A model generated the notes under the pieces. It searched no databases. It saw only the letters and a list, made by a program, of their open reading frames with translations, and was not told the origin of the DNA. From NCBI GenBank assembly GCA_004431415.1, contig QPMI01000066.1, positions 310,001-374,000 on the forward strand: 64,000 nt of DNA, in the 5' to 3' direction. The position numbers and the translations under genes are program-made. Shown piece by piece: positions 12,305 to 23,494 of the stretch. Numbering within the stretch: the stretch's first letter is position 1; each line of letters opens with the position of its first letter. Source of the DNA: Cyanophora paradoxa (lineage: Eukaryota; Glaucocystophyceae; Cyanophorales; Cyanophoraceae).

Positions 12305-13480
12305 TCATGAGCTGCAGCTGTAGCCGCAGCCGGCTCTGGCACTTTGCTGATGTGCGCATTCGCAGGCTGATGTTCATGGCGAGAATTCGGGATCGAAGTC
12401 CCAAGCGCGCCCTGGGGGATCCTCCCGCCGCATGCGCAAGGGCTAGTCGACGTACCCCGCTCTCCTTCCCCCGCACTCCCAAACCCGGCCCGTCCTCCGC
12501 CGCCCTCCCCCTCCCCCCCTCCCCTCCCCCCTACGCCCCCCCCCCCCCCCCCCTTTCCGCCCACCCCCCGGCCCTCATCCCGCTGCATTGCCCCTGCCTT
12601 GCTCTCTCCGCCTCCTCCCTCCTTCGCTCCTTCCCTTTTTTTCATGCAGGTGTACAGTGATCATGAACCTGCCAAATACAGGACACGCATTAAAGCCGAA
12701 TTCCGCTCCGCACACCCGTTTCCGGTCCCTCACGCGATCTCGCCTGAGAGCGAAGCCGGTTTGAATGACGATACAGTACAGTCTCATGATCAAAGTCTAC
12801 GGTAGAATTCGAATCTCACGATGTCCACCAGGCTAGTCGCGCTGCCATGGGTCGCGTGTGGCGCTGCGGGCCCGCTTCATTGTAGGCTTTTCCGTCTTGT
12901 AGCTGGGTCCACACTCCGAGCGGGGGCGGAGGCGCCGCGGCGGCGGGGCATGCGCATGGCCCTTGGCCGAGTCGCTGAGGGCGTGCCGGAGGGCCCTGTC
13001 CCGCGTTTCGGAGGCGAGCAGAACGAGGGTCGCCCCGTCCTCCTCCTGCGCGTCCGCGCGATTCATTTAATTGAGATCTATTGATGTCGATGATGTCGAT
13101 TCATTTAATTTATAGATCTAGACTGTATGCGGATTGGATCCGGATCTTGAGCCAGGGGTTTGCGCCGGCGGCGAGCAGAGCCCGCATGCGCCGCCGCGGC
13201 CCCGGCCCAGACCGGCACCTGCAGGAAAAGATGGCGTACCCCCAGGGCCTCAAGCCGGAGCCCGGCCGCGGCCCGTCCCCTGCTCACGCTCAGCGGCTCA
13301 GGGCCGGGCGGCTTCTAGATCATTTTAGCTTTTAGATTGAGAGCATGCCCCGCCCCCTCGGGCCGCGTGCCGGCGCCACTGTGCTGAATTCGGTTTCCGT
13401 TCAAAAAAAAACAGTCATGTACAAAAAGTCTGTGCAGCCGCGAGTGGGTCGCGGGGAGCGGGCATTGCGTTCGAGCGCGT
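12305..13480. other. Convergent intergenic region, RWP-RK / MVP
   Basis: Just over 1.1 kb between two facing stop codons. It holds a strong pyrimidine tract ending in ttcatgcag at 12649, an excellent 3' splice site. A short open stretch follows without family resemblance, so this may be an intron in the 3' UTR of the RWP-RK transcript. Polypyrimidine sequence fills 12470-12640. No other gene is supported. Confidence 0.4.
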
Positions 13481-16400
13481 TCAGTGCGGGAGGAGGCCGG
13501 CGCCCCCGATGAGCCCCTGGGCGGTCTGCAGCAGGTTGACCGGCGTCTTACCGTCTGCGTAGCAGAACCAAGTCAGTCAGAGCGGCCGGAAGAGCAGACA
13601 GAGCAGAAGGGCGCGCCCGTGATGAGGAAGCCCTGCAGGTTGAGGCCCTTGAGGAGAGAGGCCTGCGCCTCGGGCCCCGCCGTCGCGATCGCCTTGAGCG
13701 TGTCCTGCCCGATCGCCTCGATGACGCGGCGGAGCTTCTCCGCCTCGATCTCCGCGAGCCGCTGGGCCTTCTCGATCTCGAGCGACGTCAGCTCGCGCTC
13801 GTGCTCTAGCTCTGCCTTCTGTCGCTCCCGGAGAGACTCGACCTCTGCCTCGCACTGGATCCGCAGCGCGTCGGCCTTCTGGCGAGCCTACGGAGCGGAG
13901 AGATCAGATCTCGCGGATCAAATTCACACTCGGAGATTTGATCTGGATGGCTCGCTCGCCTGCTTGACGGCGGCGTCGCCCTCGATGTTGGCGGCGTCGG
14001 CGCGGGCCATCGCCTCGGCCTTGGCCACACCGGTGGACTCGACGGCCGCCGACTCGGACTTGAGGAGCAGCAGCTCGCGCCGCTCCTTCTCCGCCTCCTT
14101 CTCCGCGACGATCTTCTGGCGGTCGAGCTCGCCCCGCGCCTTCTGCTCCTTCTCCTCGGCCTTCTGGCGCGCCTCCGCCTCCTGGCTGTTCGTCGTGATC
14201 TCGATGGCGAGCTGCACGGACTTCTGCAGAGCCTCCCGCGTCTTCTGGTCGACCGGCTCCACCGACTGCACGTCGATGTTCGTGATGCAGAGCTGGTTCG
14301 ACGGGAAGACGAAGCCTGTCGCGTCCTGCGAGAAGCGGGGCGGCGGCGTGAGCCCAAGGAAAGCGGTAGAGGAGGGGGGAGAAGCGGTGGGGGGGTACCT
14401 GGATGACGCCCTCCTTGGAGACGCCGAAGACGGCGCGGCGGATGATGTGCGCCGAGTTGCGGTGGAACTCGTCAAAGGTCACAGTGGCGACCTGAGCGGG
14501 CGGGGGCGGCCGGCGCGAGCGTGAGCGAGCTGGCGAAGGGGGCGGAGGGGGAGGGGGGGGGGGGGGGGGAAAGGGCGCACGGCGCCGCGGACGCGAGAGG
14601 CGACGGCCTTGCAGGCGTCGCCCACGAAGTCGGGGATGGAGAAGAGCTTGGACTTGTGCTCCTCGGTCAGGTTGGCGGGGAGCCGGAACTCCCAGTTGTA
14701 CGACATCTGCAGCTTGAGGCGCGTGTGGTCGCTCGTCTCGACGACGACGATGTCGGTCATGAAGTCGGGGCCGAGCAGGAGCGCCAGCGAGCGGATCGCG
14801 TTGGGCTTCTTCGGCTTGCCGCCCGAGATGGAGAGCACTGTGAACTGCTCGTCGGGGCCGAGCATGCAGAGGGCGGGGCCCAGCTCGACGCGCGCCCGCG
14901 CCGACTCCTTCTTGCCGCCCTTCGCCTGGGCGTAATCTGCGAGGCCGCGCGGGACGACGTGAGCGGGCGGGGCGGGGCGGGCAGAGGGCGACGCGGCGGC
15001 GGGCGGGGCGCTGGTATCCGCACCGTAGATCTGGACGGCGGCGTTGTGGGGCACCCGGAAGGTGACGACGCGGGTGCGGTCCCGCGGCTTGGGGGCGCCC
15101 CCGGCGCGGGGCGGCCGCGCGGGCGCCGAGATGGGGCGGCCCGTGCTCGCCGGCTCCTCCCCGTCCGCGTTCGCGTCCTGCGCGAAGCGATCCGAGCGCG
15201 GGTCCGACTCCCGCGCCAGGAGATCCTCCACCGCCGGCGGGAGCTGCGGGCAAGCGAGCGAGCGCACTCAGCTCAGCGGCGCTCAGAAGCTAGCCATTCT
15301 TCTTCTCACCTCCTTCTCCCAGAGCTCCTCGTTCGCGGTGAGCATGTAGCTCTTGCCGATGACGGCGCGGACCTCGCCCGACTTGAGGTCGCGCACGTAG
15401 ACGCCCTCGTTGTTGCCCAGCGCGATCTCGCGCCGCCGCTCCACCACGTCCACGCGCACGTCCGGAACGTAGTCGCGGGGCCCGCGGATGAGCCAGCGGT
15501 CGCCCGGCTTGCGGACGACGCCCTCGCCCGCCTCCAGGCTCTGGTCGTCGCTCTGAGGCGGCGAGGCGAGGAGAGGCGTGAGTCGGAGAGGAGCGGTCTT
15601 CGGCTACGACTGCCCGCGCGGGCGGGCGGGAGGGAGCGCGGGCGCACGATCTCCTCGCGGGCTTTCAGGAGGAGCGCTTCCTCCTCGCCCAGGATGTAGA
15701 CATTCTGAATGCCGGCCTCAAGGCGCTCGCCCGGCTGCAGGAAGAACGAGTCCTCGCCCTTGCGGATCTCCCGCTTGCCCAGCTGCGGGCGGGCGGGGAC
15801 ACGTCAGGTCGGAGCGGGCGTGGACTTCTGCCGCTTCTCCCTTCTTCTTCTTCTTCTAGCGCACCTGCTGCTTGCCGTTCGCGTCGTACGGGTCGAGGAC
15901 CACGACGTACTGGCGGTTGGAGAGGGTCGTCAGGTTCACCTCGCCCACGACCTGCGCGCCCGAGGCCCCGTGAGCCCTCTCCCCACCCGTCTGCGCCGCG
16001 AAGAGCGGACCTGCTCGTAGACGTCCGGGATGTGCGTCTCGGCGTCCTTGATGGTCACGAGCCACTGCTCTCCGGCCTTGCGCTCCCGCCCGAACACGTC
16101 GGTGAAGGTGCGCGTCGCGATGAGGTGCAGCGCCTTCTTCTCGGTCAGGACGTCTGCGGCGGGGGTCGGCCGGCGTCCGGGCGGAAGAGGCGGAGGAAAG
16201 GCTCGGCTCTGCGTGCGCACAGGCCTCGACGATGCTGACGACCTCCTCGTCGACGGCGGTGAGGTACGCGCCCTCGTCGCGCATGAGCCACTCCTCGCCG
16301 GCCTTGCGCGGCGCGTTGTTGCGGTCCTTGCACGCCTTGCGCGCCCGCAGGCGCAGCGCCTGGTTCGGCTTCACGATCTGGCTCGTCATCGTCTCCACGA

Positions 16401-17326
16401 CCTTGACAGCCACGTTCGGGAAGTACGTGCTGTGGCAAGGTTAGAGGAGGAAGAAGAAAGAAATGAGCGAGAGGAGAGCGGACCCGGGGCCCTCGAAGAG
16501 CCACTGCGGAGCGGGGGCGGTCAGAAGCGAACGGGAGAAGAAGGGAAGAGAAGGCTCGCCTCATCTCCCGCGACGCGCTTGATGTCGGCGCCCGACTCGA
16601 GAACGTCGGTGAAGTCCCGAACAGCGCGAAGACGAAGCGCGGTGAGCGGAGGGATGACCTGGAGCGGGACTCGGAGGTGGCTGACGGGACGCGCGGACGG
16701 CCGCCTCGCACCTGCAGCGGCGAGACGCTGCCGACCAGCTTCTCCCCAGGATAAAGCGGGAAGGGGTCCGGGCACTCCTTCTGCGGCCGGCGTGAGCGCT
16801 CAGATCGGGGGCCCGAAGGCAAATTAGATCCGCACCTCAGTGCGGATCTCCTGGTCGCCATTCTTGAGCTTGATCTGCCCGTGAGCATCCTTTACCGGAG
16901 CCTTCGACGTGGCGTCGCGAACGATGGGGTTCGAGATGATCTGCCGGTGTATGCTTTAATGAGGTGGCGGTTGGAGCGGCGAAGCGAAGCAGGGCGATGC
17001 GGCACGTACGCAGTAGTGCCGAGGAGGAATAGTGACCTGCAAGCGAAGGTGAGCTGGCGTTGGGACGGCCAGGACGCGAAAGATTAGCGAGAAGGCGGAC
17101 CATCTGCTCTGGGCCGGCGATGACCTTCTCATGGTCTTGCCGGATGAACGTTTGGGGGCCACATTCGATGCGGGTAACATTGCTGTTGTTGTCGAGAACG
17201 TGGATATAGTGGTAGGGCTTGATACTGCGGAGGTCCCGTGCCCGTCAGAGCGCTGGAGCGGCCGGGGGACGTACGTCCGCCCGAAACACTGGCAAACACG
17301 CACCGGATGAGATTCGAGTCCGCCAT
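13481..17326 (-). CDS. MVP: Major vault protein
   Basis: Main structural subunit of the cytoplasmic vault particle. The first exon (from ATG 17326) is only MADSNLIR. It joins [20 protein letters not shown] and [19 protein letters not shown], which is diagnostic. Further exons give [69 protein letters not shown], the MVP repeats ([27 protein letters not shown]) and the shoulder domain ([37 protein letters not shown]). The Ala/Glu/Lys cap helix follows ([19 protein letters not shown] ... [18 protein letters not shown]). The C-terminus is [22 protein letters not shown] with stop 13481-13483. The last intron (13555-13616) needs a GC donor: ACG G|GCGCGC ... CTACGCAG. One intron near 14390 begins GTACCCC. 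Length is normal for the family (about 850 residues). It appears intact. Confidence 0.95.
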
Positions 17327-17852
17327 CCTGGCACCGTCCGCGTCCGGAGGCGGCGAGGGCTGTGTGGGTCGGCTCGTCGTGGAGTGGACTAGGGCAGCGA
17401 CTACTCTGTTCAAAGGTGTCAGCCAGACGTCTGTGCTCTGTGCGGGGCGTGTTCGGATGCCTACCGCTGCTCTAGCTGATCCGTGTGAAAGTGCTCGGCG
17501 AGGGGGGTACGTTGACTCAAAAAAGTGACCAGCTTGGCCAGCACCTGACGTGCTATCTTTGGCACTCGCTGGCGCATTCAGTTTCGGATTCTACGCCGAC
17601 TAAATGTGCGCTCAGGCATATGCGTGCTCCCAAAGATAGCTCGCGCTAGCTATAGCCCCCTACGCATACGCGCGCGCATGCGCATGCGCATGCCACGCGC
17701 ACGCGTATACGTACGCCAAGAAAGGCCCCGGTCCAGGCCCGCGGGCGGCTTCTCCGCGAGTCGAGGCCAACGAATTCAAAAAAGAAACACTGCGAGAATC
17801 TCAGTGGCGCTGCGCTAGGCCGGCCCCCCGCCCTAGACCTAGGCCTAGCGAG
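17327..17852. other. Intergenic region upstream of MVP
   Basis: No gene seen. It contains a run of alternating purine-pyrimidine palindromes (gcgcgcatgcgcatgcgcatgcc, about 17670-17695; acgcgtatacgtacg, 17702). From about 17719 it is homologous to 23374 onward, the left end of the segmental duplication. Confidence 0.5.
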
Positions 17853-20800
17853 TCACTGAGTGGAGCGGCCCCAGCCGCTGCTGGGGGCCGAGGCGAGGCC
17901 CCAGCCGGCGGAGGCGGCGGAGGCGCGGCCGCCCGAGGCGGCGCCCCAGCCCGAGGCCCCCGAAGCCGCCGACCGCAGCGCCGCGCCCGCCGAGTTGTAC
18001 CCGATGAGGATGCGGTCGAGGTCCTCCTGGCCCTCCCCCAGGCCCTCCCGGAACATTCCCATCACCTGCCGCTCGGAAAACTGCGCCAAAAGCTCAAGTC
18101 AGAGAGGAGCAGCATGTATAGCTGGGCGGGCAGGCGGGCGGGCCTGGGGGAAGGTGGCCTTCATGAGCTGCGAGAACTCGGCGAAGGTCAGGCGCCCGTC
18201 CGCGTTCAGGTCGCCCGCGAGCATCAACTCCTGTGCATGAACCCCCCGTCAGACCCACCCCGGAGTCTGAGGTGGGGCGGGGCGGGGCGGGGCGGGGCAG
18301 GGCGGGCCTGGAGGTAGGCGGCGAGGCGGCGGTTCCCCTGGGCGTTCTCCTCCAGCAGGATGTCCATAAAGGCGTCCAGGTCGATGTGCGTCGCCATCTG
18401 AGCAAAGGGGAAGGGGGAGGGGAGGGGGGGGGGCGGGAAGGGAGGGGGGGGAGGCGGGGAAGGAGTCCGTGAGGCGGGCGCCCCCGGAGGAGGATGGAGG
18501 GGGGAGGGGGGTACCTCGATGGTCGTGACGTTGCGGCCCCGCGCGCTGCGCCGCTGCGTGTTGTACGCCAGCTGCCCCCCACGGACGTCAGGAGGCAGGC
18601 GGGCCGGGCCGATGGCGGGGAGGGCGAAGCGAAGCAGAGCAAAGCGGAGCGGGGCGGGGCGGGCCTGCTTGACGCGGAAGACGGCGTTGAGGTCCTCGTC
18701 CTCCCCCAGGCTCTGCGCCGCCTGCGCCCCCGCCACCCGGCGTCAGGCGCCAGCCGCGGTCTCTGCCGGGCCCGAGGCTGACCCCGGCCCCCCCCCAAGA
18801 GACCCGGGGCCCGGGGCCCGCCGATGTCAGCCGCGCGTCGCCATCGTAACCTAGCCCAGTTGGACCCGCCCTCCAGCCCCGCCCTCGCGCACCTTGGCAA
18901 GCTTCTCCGCGAGGCCGGGGATCCCGAACTCGTCGTGCTGCGCGTCCCGCAGCGCGAACACCACCGTCTCCAGCGCCCTGCCGCGCCGCCCCGTCGTCAG
19001 CTCCCGCCAGCCTCGTCCCGACTCGTTCCCTTATTTCCCTCGTTCTATCGTCTTATCTCATTCTATCTTGCTTAGTTCCCTTGCCTCGTCTATCCTTTCC
19101 TATCTCATCTTGCTAAGCCCGCGCTTCCTTCCTTCTCCCTTGCCCTCTACGGCGGGCGGGCGGACCGTGCTGTGGAGACTGTTATGGACGCGTTGCGACC
19201 CGGACCTAGCCGGAGTCGAACCAACGACTAAGGGGTGTCAGGGCGGCAGTTCTACCAACAGGCCATCTCGCGAGAGGCTAGTGATTCCCCGAATCATCCC
19301 GGGTCCTCACACTGCACGCAACAAGACGACGGCGGTGCCGTCGTCGTTGACGCGGAAGACGGAGGGCGGGGACTGGTGCGCCACGAGGCGGAAGGCCGTC
19401 AGGTAGAAGTCGAGCTCGTCGTTCGAGAGGGCCCGGAACGAGCCGCAGAAGCGGAGGAAGAGGAGGATGCCAGGCGCCTAAGGCAGAAAGGAAAGAAAGC
19501 GAGTCAGACGCGAGTGGAGCCGGCTAGCCGGCGAGCTCGAGTCAGCCGCGCGCCTCGTCGCGGTGCTCGTGGCAGGAGGTGAAGAGGTCCACCAGGGCCA
19601 TCTCCGCCTGAGGAAAGGAAAAGGCGGCAAACAGATTAGAGGAGGGGGAGGAGGGGGAGGGGGAGGTGCGGGGAGGGGCGCGCCAGCTTGCGTGTGCCGA
19701 GCTTGTGGACGTACATCTCCACCACGAACTTGTGCAGCGGCTGCGCCGAAAGATCAGATCAGACCAGATCAGATCGGACTCGATCAGATGATTTGTGAAG
19801 GGGAGAAGGGGGCCCGGGCGGCAGCAGAGAGTGCGCCGGGCAGCGGAGGGAGGGCGCTAGGGTCCGGGGAAAGGGGCGCGAGCGCGAGCGCGCACGCTCT
19901 TGCGGCCGCCCTCGCGCGTCTCGAAGTCGTCCGCCTCGAGCTTGGTCAGGTACACCTCCCGGATCGCCTTCAGGCAGTACGCCGCGTTCTTCTTCTTTGG
20001 CTCGTAGTCTTCGGGGGTATCGTAAAGAGCTCGTCGACGCGCTCGACGATCTCGGTGCGGCGCTCGGCCATGCGCTCGAAGTCCTCCAGCTGCGCCTCGA
20101 TGCCGATCTCCAGCGACTCCATCTTCTCCCGGGCTGTGAAGGGGGGGGGGGTGGAGGTTGAGGGGGTACAGCGCGGAAACGACGAGGAGGTTAGGGGCGG
20201 CGAACCGGACTCGACGGCTCCGGAGAGGCCGGTGAAGGCCGCCGGCTTGCCCCGCTGCTGCTGATGCGCCTGTTGCGCCTCGTTCGGGTGCGGCGCCGAC
20301 GGGGCCGCCGCCCCCTGCGCCGCCCGCTCCTCCGCCTCCGCCTCCGCCACTGCGGACCCGCGAGCTGAGCGCCGGACGGACTTGTACAGGATACCGGGTG
20401 GGGGGAGGGGGTTACGCCGCACCCTCGGCGGCGGTGGGTTCGAACACGTACGCCCCGTCCGCGAGCTCGGCGACGCGGCGGACGGTGTACTCGATGGCGG
20501 TCGTCACGCGGGGCGGCTCCGGCGCCTCCCGCTTCGCCTTGAGGGCTAGGGGCGCCAGGTCGCCCCGGATCAAATCCGTGAGGGCCTCCTGGCAGGTCGC
20601 GCAGTCGTAGAAGCCCGTCAGGGCCATCACGTGGACGACGCAGTGGTCGCAGGGGAGCGAGAGCTTGTAGACCGGCTCCTCCGCCAGCGCGTCCCGCGGG
20701 CTCGAGCCGCCGCCCGCCGCCTCCTGCGCCCGCCGCTCCCGCGCGCTGCCGCCGCCGGGCGCCGTCGCCTGCGGAACCGGCGGCATCGACGTGCCCCCGC

Positions 20801-21716
20801 CGTCTCTGCTCCGGCCCGTCACGGCTGCGGGAGGGCGGGCGGGCGTTAGGCGGGGAGGCTGCGGCAGGGGCGGGCCCGGCTGCGCACCGTCTCTGTTGTA
20901 GCTGAAGCGCGGCACGCTGTTACCGAAGCCGGCGCGGTGCGCATGCGAGCTCGAGGGGCGCTTTCCCCTCCTCGAGGGCGGCGGGTGCGCGGCGCCCGCT
21001 GCAGCCTGAGCCGCGCCGCCGGCCTCGCCGCTGGGCCCGGCCTCGTCCGCACCGGCCGGCTTTGGCTCTGCGTCCGCCGGCTCCTGCGCGGCCGCGGCTT
21101 CGCATCTGGAGGCGGCGGCGCCTGCGCCTGCCGGGCGACGTGCAGGCGCGCCGAGCGGGGGCGCTCCTCTTCAACGCTCCTGAACGTCGCGGGGCCCCGG
21201 GACGAGGGCGGCCGTGGCCTGAGCGGGCCCCTGTCCGTCTTGGATCCCGGGTTCGTCGCTGCGGCCGACCGGGGGCGACGCGCCAGGTTCCTGAGCCCCA
21301 ATGTCTCCGCTGTCGTCGACGGCCCGGGGCCCACCCCATCGGGCGGCGCCTATCGCATCGGCGCCGAGAACGCTGGTGCTAACGAGCTGGCCGCCGGCAG
21401 GCGTCCGCTTAGCTACGCTGTCGCACTGGGCGGTATTTTGGGCCGAGGCGGCTACAGGTCAGAGAAGAGAATGCAAGGCTGCAGAACTGCTTCTGGATCG
21501 CAGAACGGGCCTGCAGCTTAAGCGGGCGACCTTGACGGCCAGGCGGGGAGCAGCTCAGCAGCAACCGCGCCCTATCGGAGCGATGGATCCGGGTCTCGAG
21601 GCTTAGGCGGTTGCGCCGCAAGTTGGCCGCAAGTTGTTGCACTTCGTGGGGTACAGTCTCACTGCGTTTTCTATTCGCTTTCCCCGAATCTGTCAAGTCC
21701 TGGCTCTTCTCGGCCA
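17853..21716 (-). pseudogene. EF-hand protein copy A, probably a decayed duplicate
   Basis: Paralogue of the gene at 23495-28470; function unknown. It keeps the start MAEKSQDLTDSG (21716) and the block YKLSLPCDHCVVHVMALTG (20670). It also keeps EKMESLEIGIEAQLEDFERM (20120), PKKKNAAYCLKAIREVYL (19990), the EF-hand DLNADGRLTFAE (18200) and QFSERQVMGMFREGLG (18080). Two breaks stand out. One base is missing near 21098 (gcggctt against gcggccct in copy B), which shifts the long Pro/Ala exon. At about 20016-20020 a deletion removes five exons present in copy B and fuses a splice donor (now AT instead of GT) to PEDYEPKKK, giving an out-of-frame reading that stops soon after. A third, in-frame, deletion near 17990 removes an exon encoding about 20 residues. 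Expression as a shorter protein through altered splicing is possible, so pseudogene status is an inference. Confidence 0.7.
19180..19327 (-). mobile_element. tRNA-like insertion in an intron of copy A (possible SINE)
   Basis: About 148 bases present here and absent at the matching site in copy B (near 25308). On the minus strand it contains an A-box-like TGGCCTGTTGG (19255-19265) and an exact B-box GGTTCGACTCC (19212-19222), spaced as in a tRNA-type internal pol III promoter. Stems can be drawn (GACCCGG/CCGGGTC and CTAGCC/GGCTAG), but no clean cloverleaf forms, so it is not an intact tRNA gene. A four-base flanking AGAC repeat could be a target-site duplication. A degenerate tRNA pseudogene is the alternative. 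Confidence 0.5.
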
Positions 21717-21883
21717 TCTTGAACGCGCTTAATGGTTCCTGTGGAACGCAGCCCAACGCAGCAGCGCTGACAATGTTGGCGTGGGGACTAGAGTGCACTT
21801 CGTTCGCTCATCGCGTTATCGCAAGCATAGATCCGTTGAAGCATAGGGGTGAAGCGGTCCGCTGAGCAGTATACGCAGCGGGA

Positions 21884-23020
21884 ATGGTGTCAAAAAAGCG
21901 AAAGCTATCCCTGGACGCACGCGAGCGGCGGAAGCCGCAGCTCAAGGTAAATGGTTCTGGTTCTGGTTCTAGTTCTTCCGCAGTCGATCGAATGCAGTCT
22001 GGTCCCTCATAGTATGGTTCTGGTTCTAGTTCTGTCGCAGCGGATGTCATAATCTGTGCTCTGATCGGCCCTACCATTCAAGAGATGCATATGGCTGCGA
22101 ACCTCGCCCCCGCCCCCGCCCCCGCGAACCTCGCCGATGCGCTGCAGCAGCTTCAACAAGCGTGTCTCTTCCTGGGCAACCAGCTCCCGCAAGCCGTCAA
22201 CCTAGCAGCGCTAGCCAATGTAAGCTCCGCCTCGCCCTAGCTTCTCGCTTTTCCCTCGCCGTCTGACCCTGCGCATATTCGCTTTGCGACGTCAAACAGG
22301 TCCCTGCTCAGCTGGAGGCAATAATGGAGCGACTGGATGACATGCGGGATGACATCATTGGCATGCGGAATGAAATGCGGAATGTGAAGCGGGTCCGCCC
22401 GCTACTGCGCGCGCGTGCAGTCCGCCTCAATTCAGATTCGGAATGCGCAGCGACTTGACAAGCTGCACAACGCGACCTGTGTGCGCATTCGTTTCCCCCG
22501 GCCCTGCACTTGATTATAAGCCGTATTTCTCGTGCGACCTTCCGCTTAGGGCGATGGAGCCGCCTACGGCTATGAGCCCGTGGAGAACGATCACGGCGAT
22601 CTTCCCCCGGCGGCATTGCGCATCACCAGCCGCCAGCAGCTCATGGAACTGGACAACCCGCGACTGAACCAGCTACTCCAGTTCTACGGATTGGCCGCAA
22701 ACGGCGACATAGAAGCTCGCAGACGTCGTCTCATTCGATACCTTGGTCTGCGTTGCACCTACTAAGCTTGTGCGGCTGCACCCCCCGCGCGAACTCCGTA
22801 CCCTCTGACACACGTTTGCCCAGGCCTGGCGACGTTGAATGCGCGGATTATCGAGCTGGAACCCCCTCCTCCTACGCCCTTTACCCCGATCGAGCTCTTC
22901 TGGGGGTACCCCTCCCTCGAGCTCTACCCCCTTTTTAGCTCTCTATTCCCGATATTTCGCGGCTCCGACGGCCGCCCGGGCACGCCTCTGATGTTCAATC
23001 GAAGGCGGATGCAAGGGTAG
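21884..23020 (+). CDS. Small hypothetical protein with coiled-coil and SAP-like segment
   Basis: Not a family I can name. The ATG at 21884 gives MVSKKRKLSLDARERRKPQ, a basic start resembling a nuclear signal. Then come MHMAANLAPAPAPANLADAL with a hydrophobic heptad-like helix (QQLQQACLFLGNQLPQAV), the next exon VPAQLEAIMERLDDMRDD with IIGMRNEMRN (coiled-coil-like), then GDGAAYGYEPVENDHG. The segment LDNPRLNQLLQFYGLAANG ... RRRRLIRYLG follows, which has the helix-turn-helix spacing of a SAP DNA-binding motif. The last exon carries LATLNARIIELEPPPPTPF. The final part may contain one more GTACCCC intron (22907) before the stop at 23018-23020. It diverges from copy A with only 167 bases between start codons and lies between the two duplicated copies. 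Nuclear role is an inference. Confidence 0.6.
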
Positions 23021-23494
23021 TTCATTTTACACTTATTCTTGAACTGACACGCACTGTTGGGTGCCGCGGTGGCGGGATTCGCATGCCATATGCATGTATG
23101 TGCGCTATGGCATGGGTGGCCCAGTTGAAGGCCAGTTCAAGGCCGGTTGCGGCTCTAACTTAAATTTGCTACTAATTATAAGATAAGTTAATTATAACTA
23201 TAGCTCAGCTGCAGCGGCTGCGGGATCCGCACGCTGGGCCGGATGCGGACCTTGTGCTCGTGTGCGGTGCGGCAAGGCTCGAGCTCGCTTTAGCTTCCGG
23301 CTTCGAAATTCGGATTAGAAGCCACGAGGATTGCCCTGCGCAGAGGCGCCGGGGCCCTGAGCCGAGAGCCCGGCTCCAAGACCGGCCCCGGTCCATGCAC
23401 GGCTTCGCCGCGAGTCGACGCCAGCAAATTCTAAAAAGAAGCACTACTACTGCGAGAATCTCGGTGGCGCTAGGCCGGCGCCCCCGCCCTAGGC
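23021..23494. other. Convergent intergenic region
   Basis: Tail-to-tail spacer between the SAP-like gene and EF-hand copy B. It is AT-richer around 23030-23210 (ttataagataagttaattataac). From about 23374 it is homologous to the 3' flank of copy A. No gene seen. Confidence 0.5.

Larger units (their letters stand above)
17719..21728. repeat. Segmental duplication, copy A
   Basis: Near-identical to 23374-28482 over exons and many introns. Homology starts about 130 bases downstream of the stop codon and ends about a dozen bases upstream of the ATG, so the duplicated unit is almost exactly one gene without its promoter. Relative to copy B it has two deletions (about 0.78 kb and 0.18 kb), a one-base coding deletion and one insertion of about 148 bases. 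Confidence 0.92.

Noticed and set aside
13484-15699. Long plus-strand open frames (346 and 392 aa)
   Set aside because: They lie antisense to the MVP exons. The minus strand gives an unambiguous vault protein, and the plus-strand frames have Arg/Ala-rich shadow composition.
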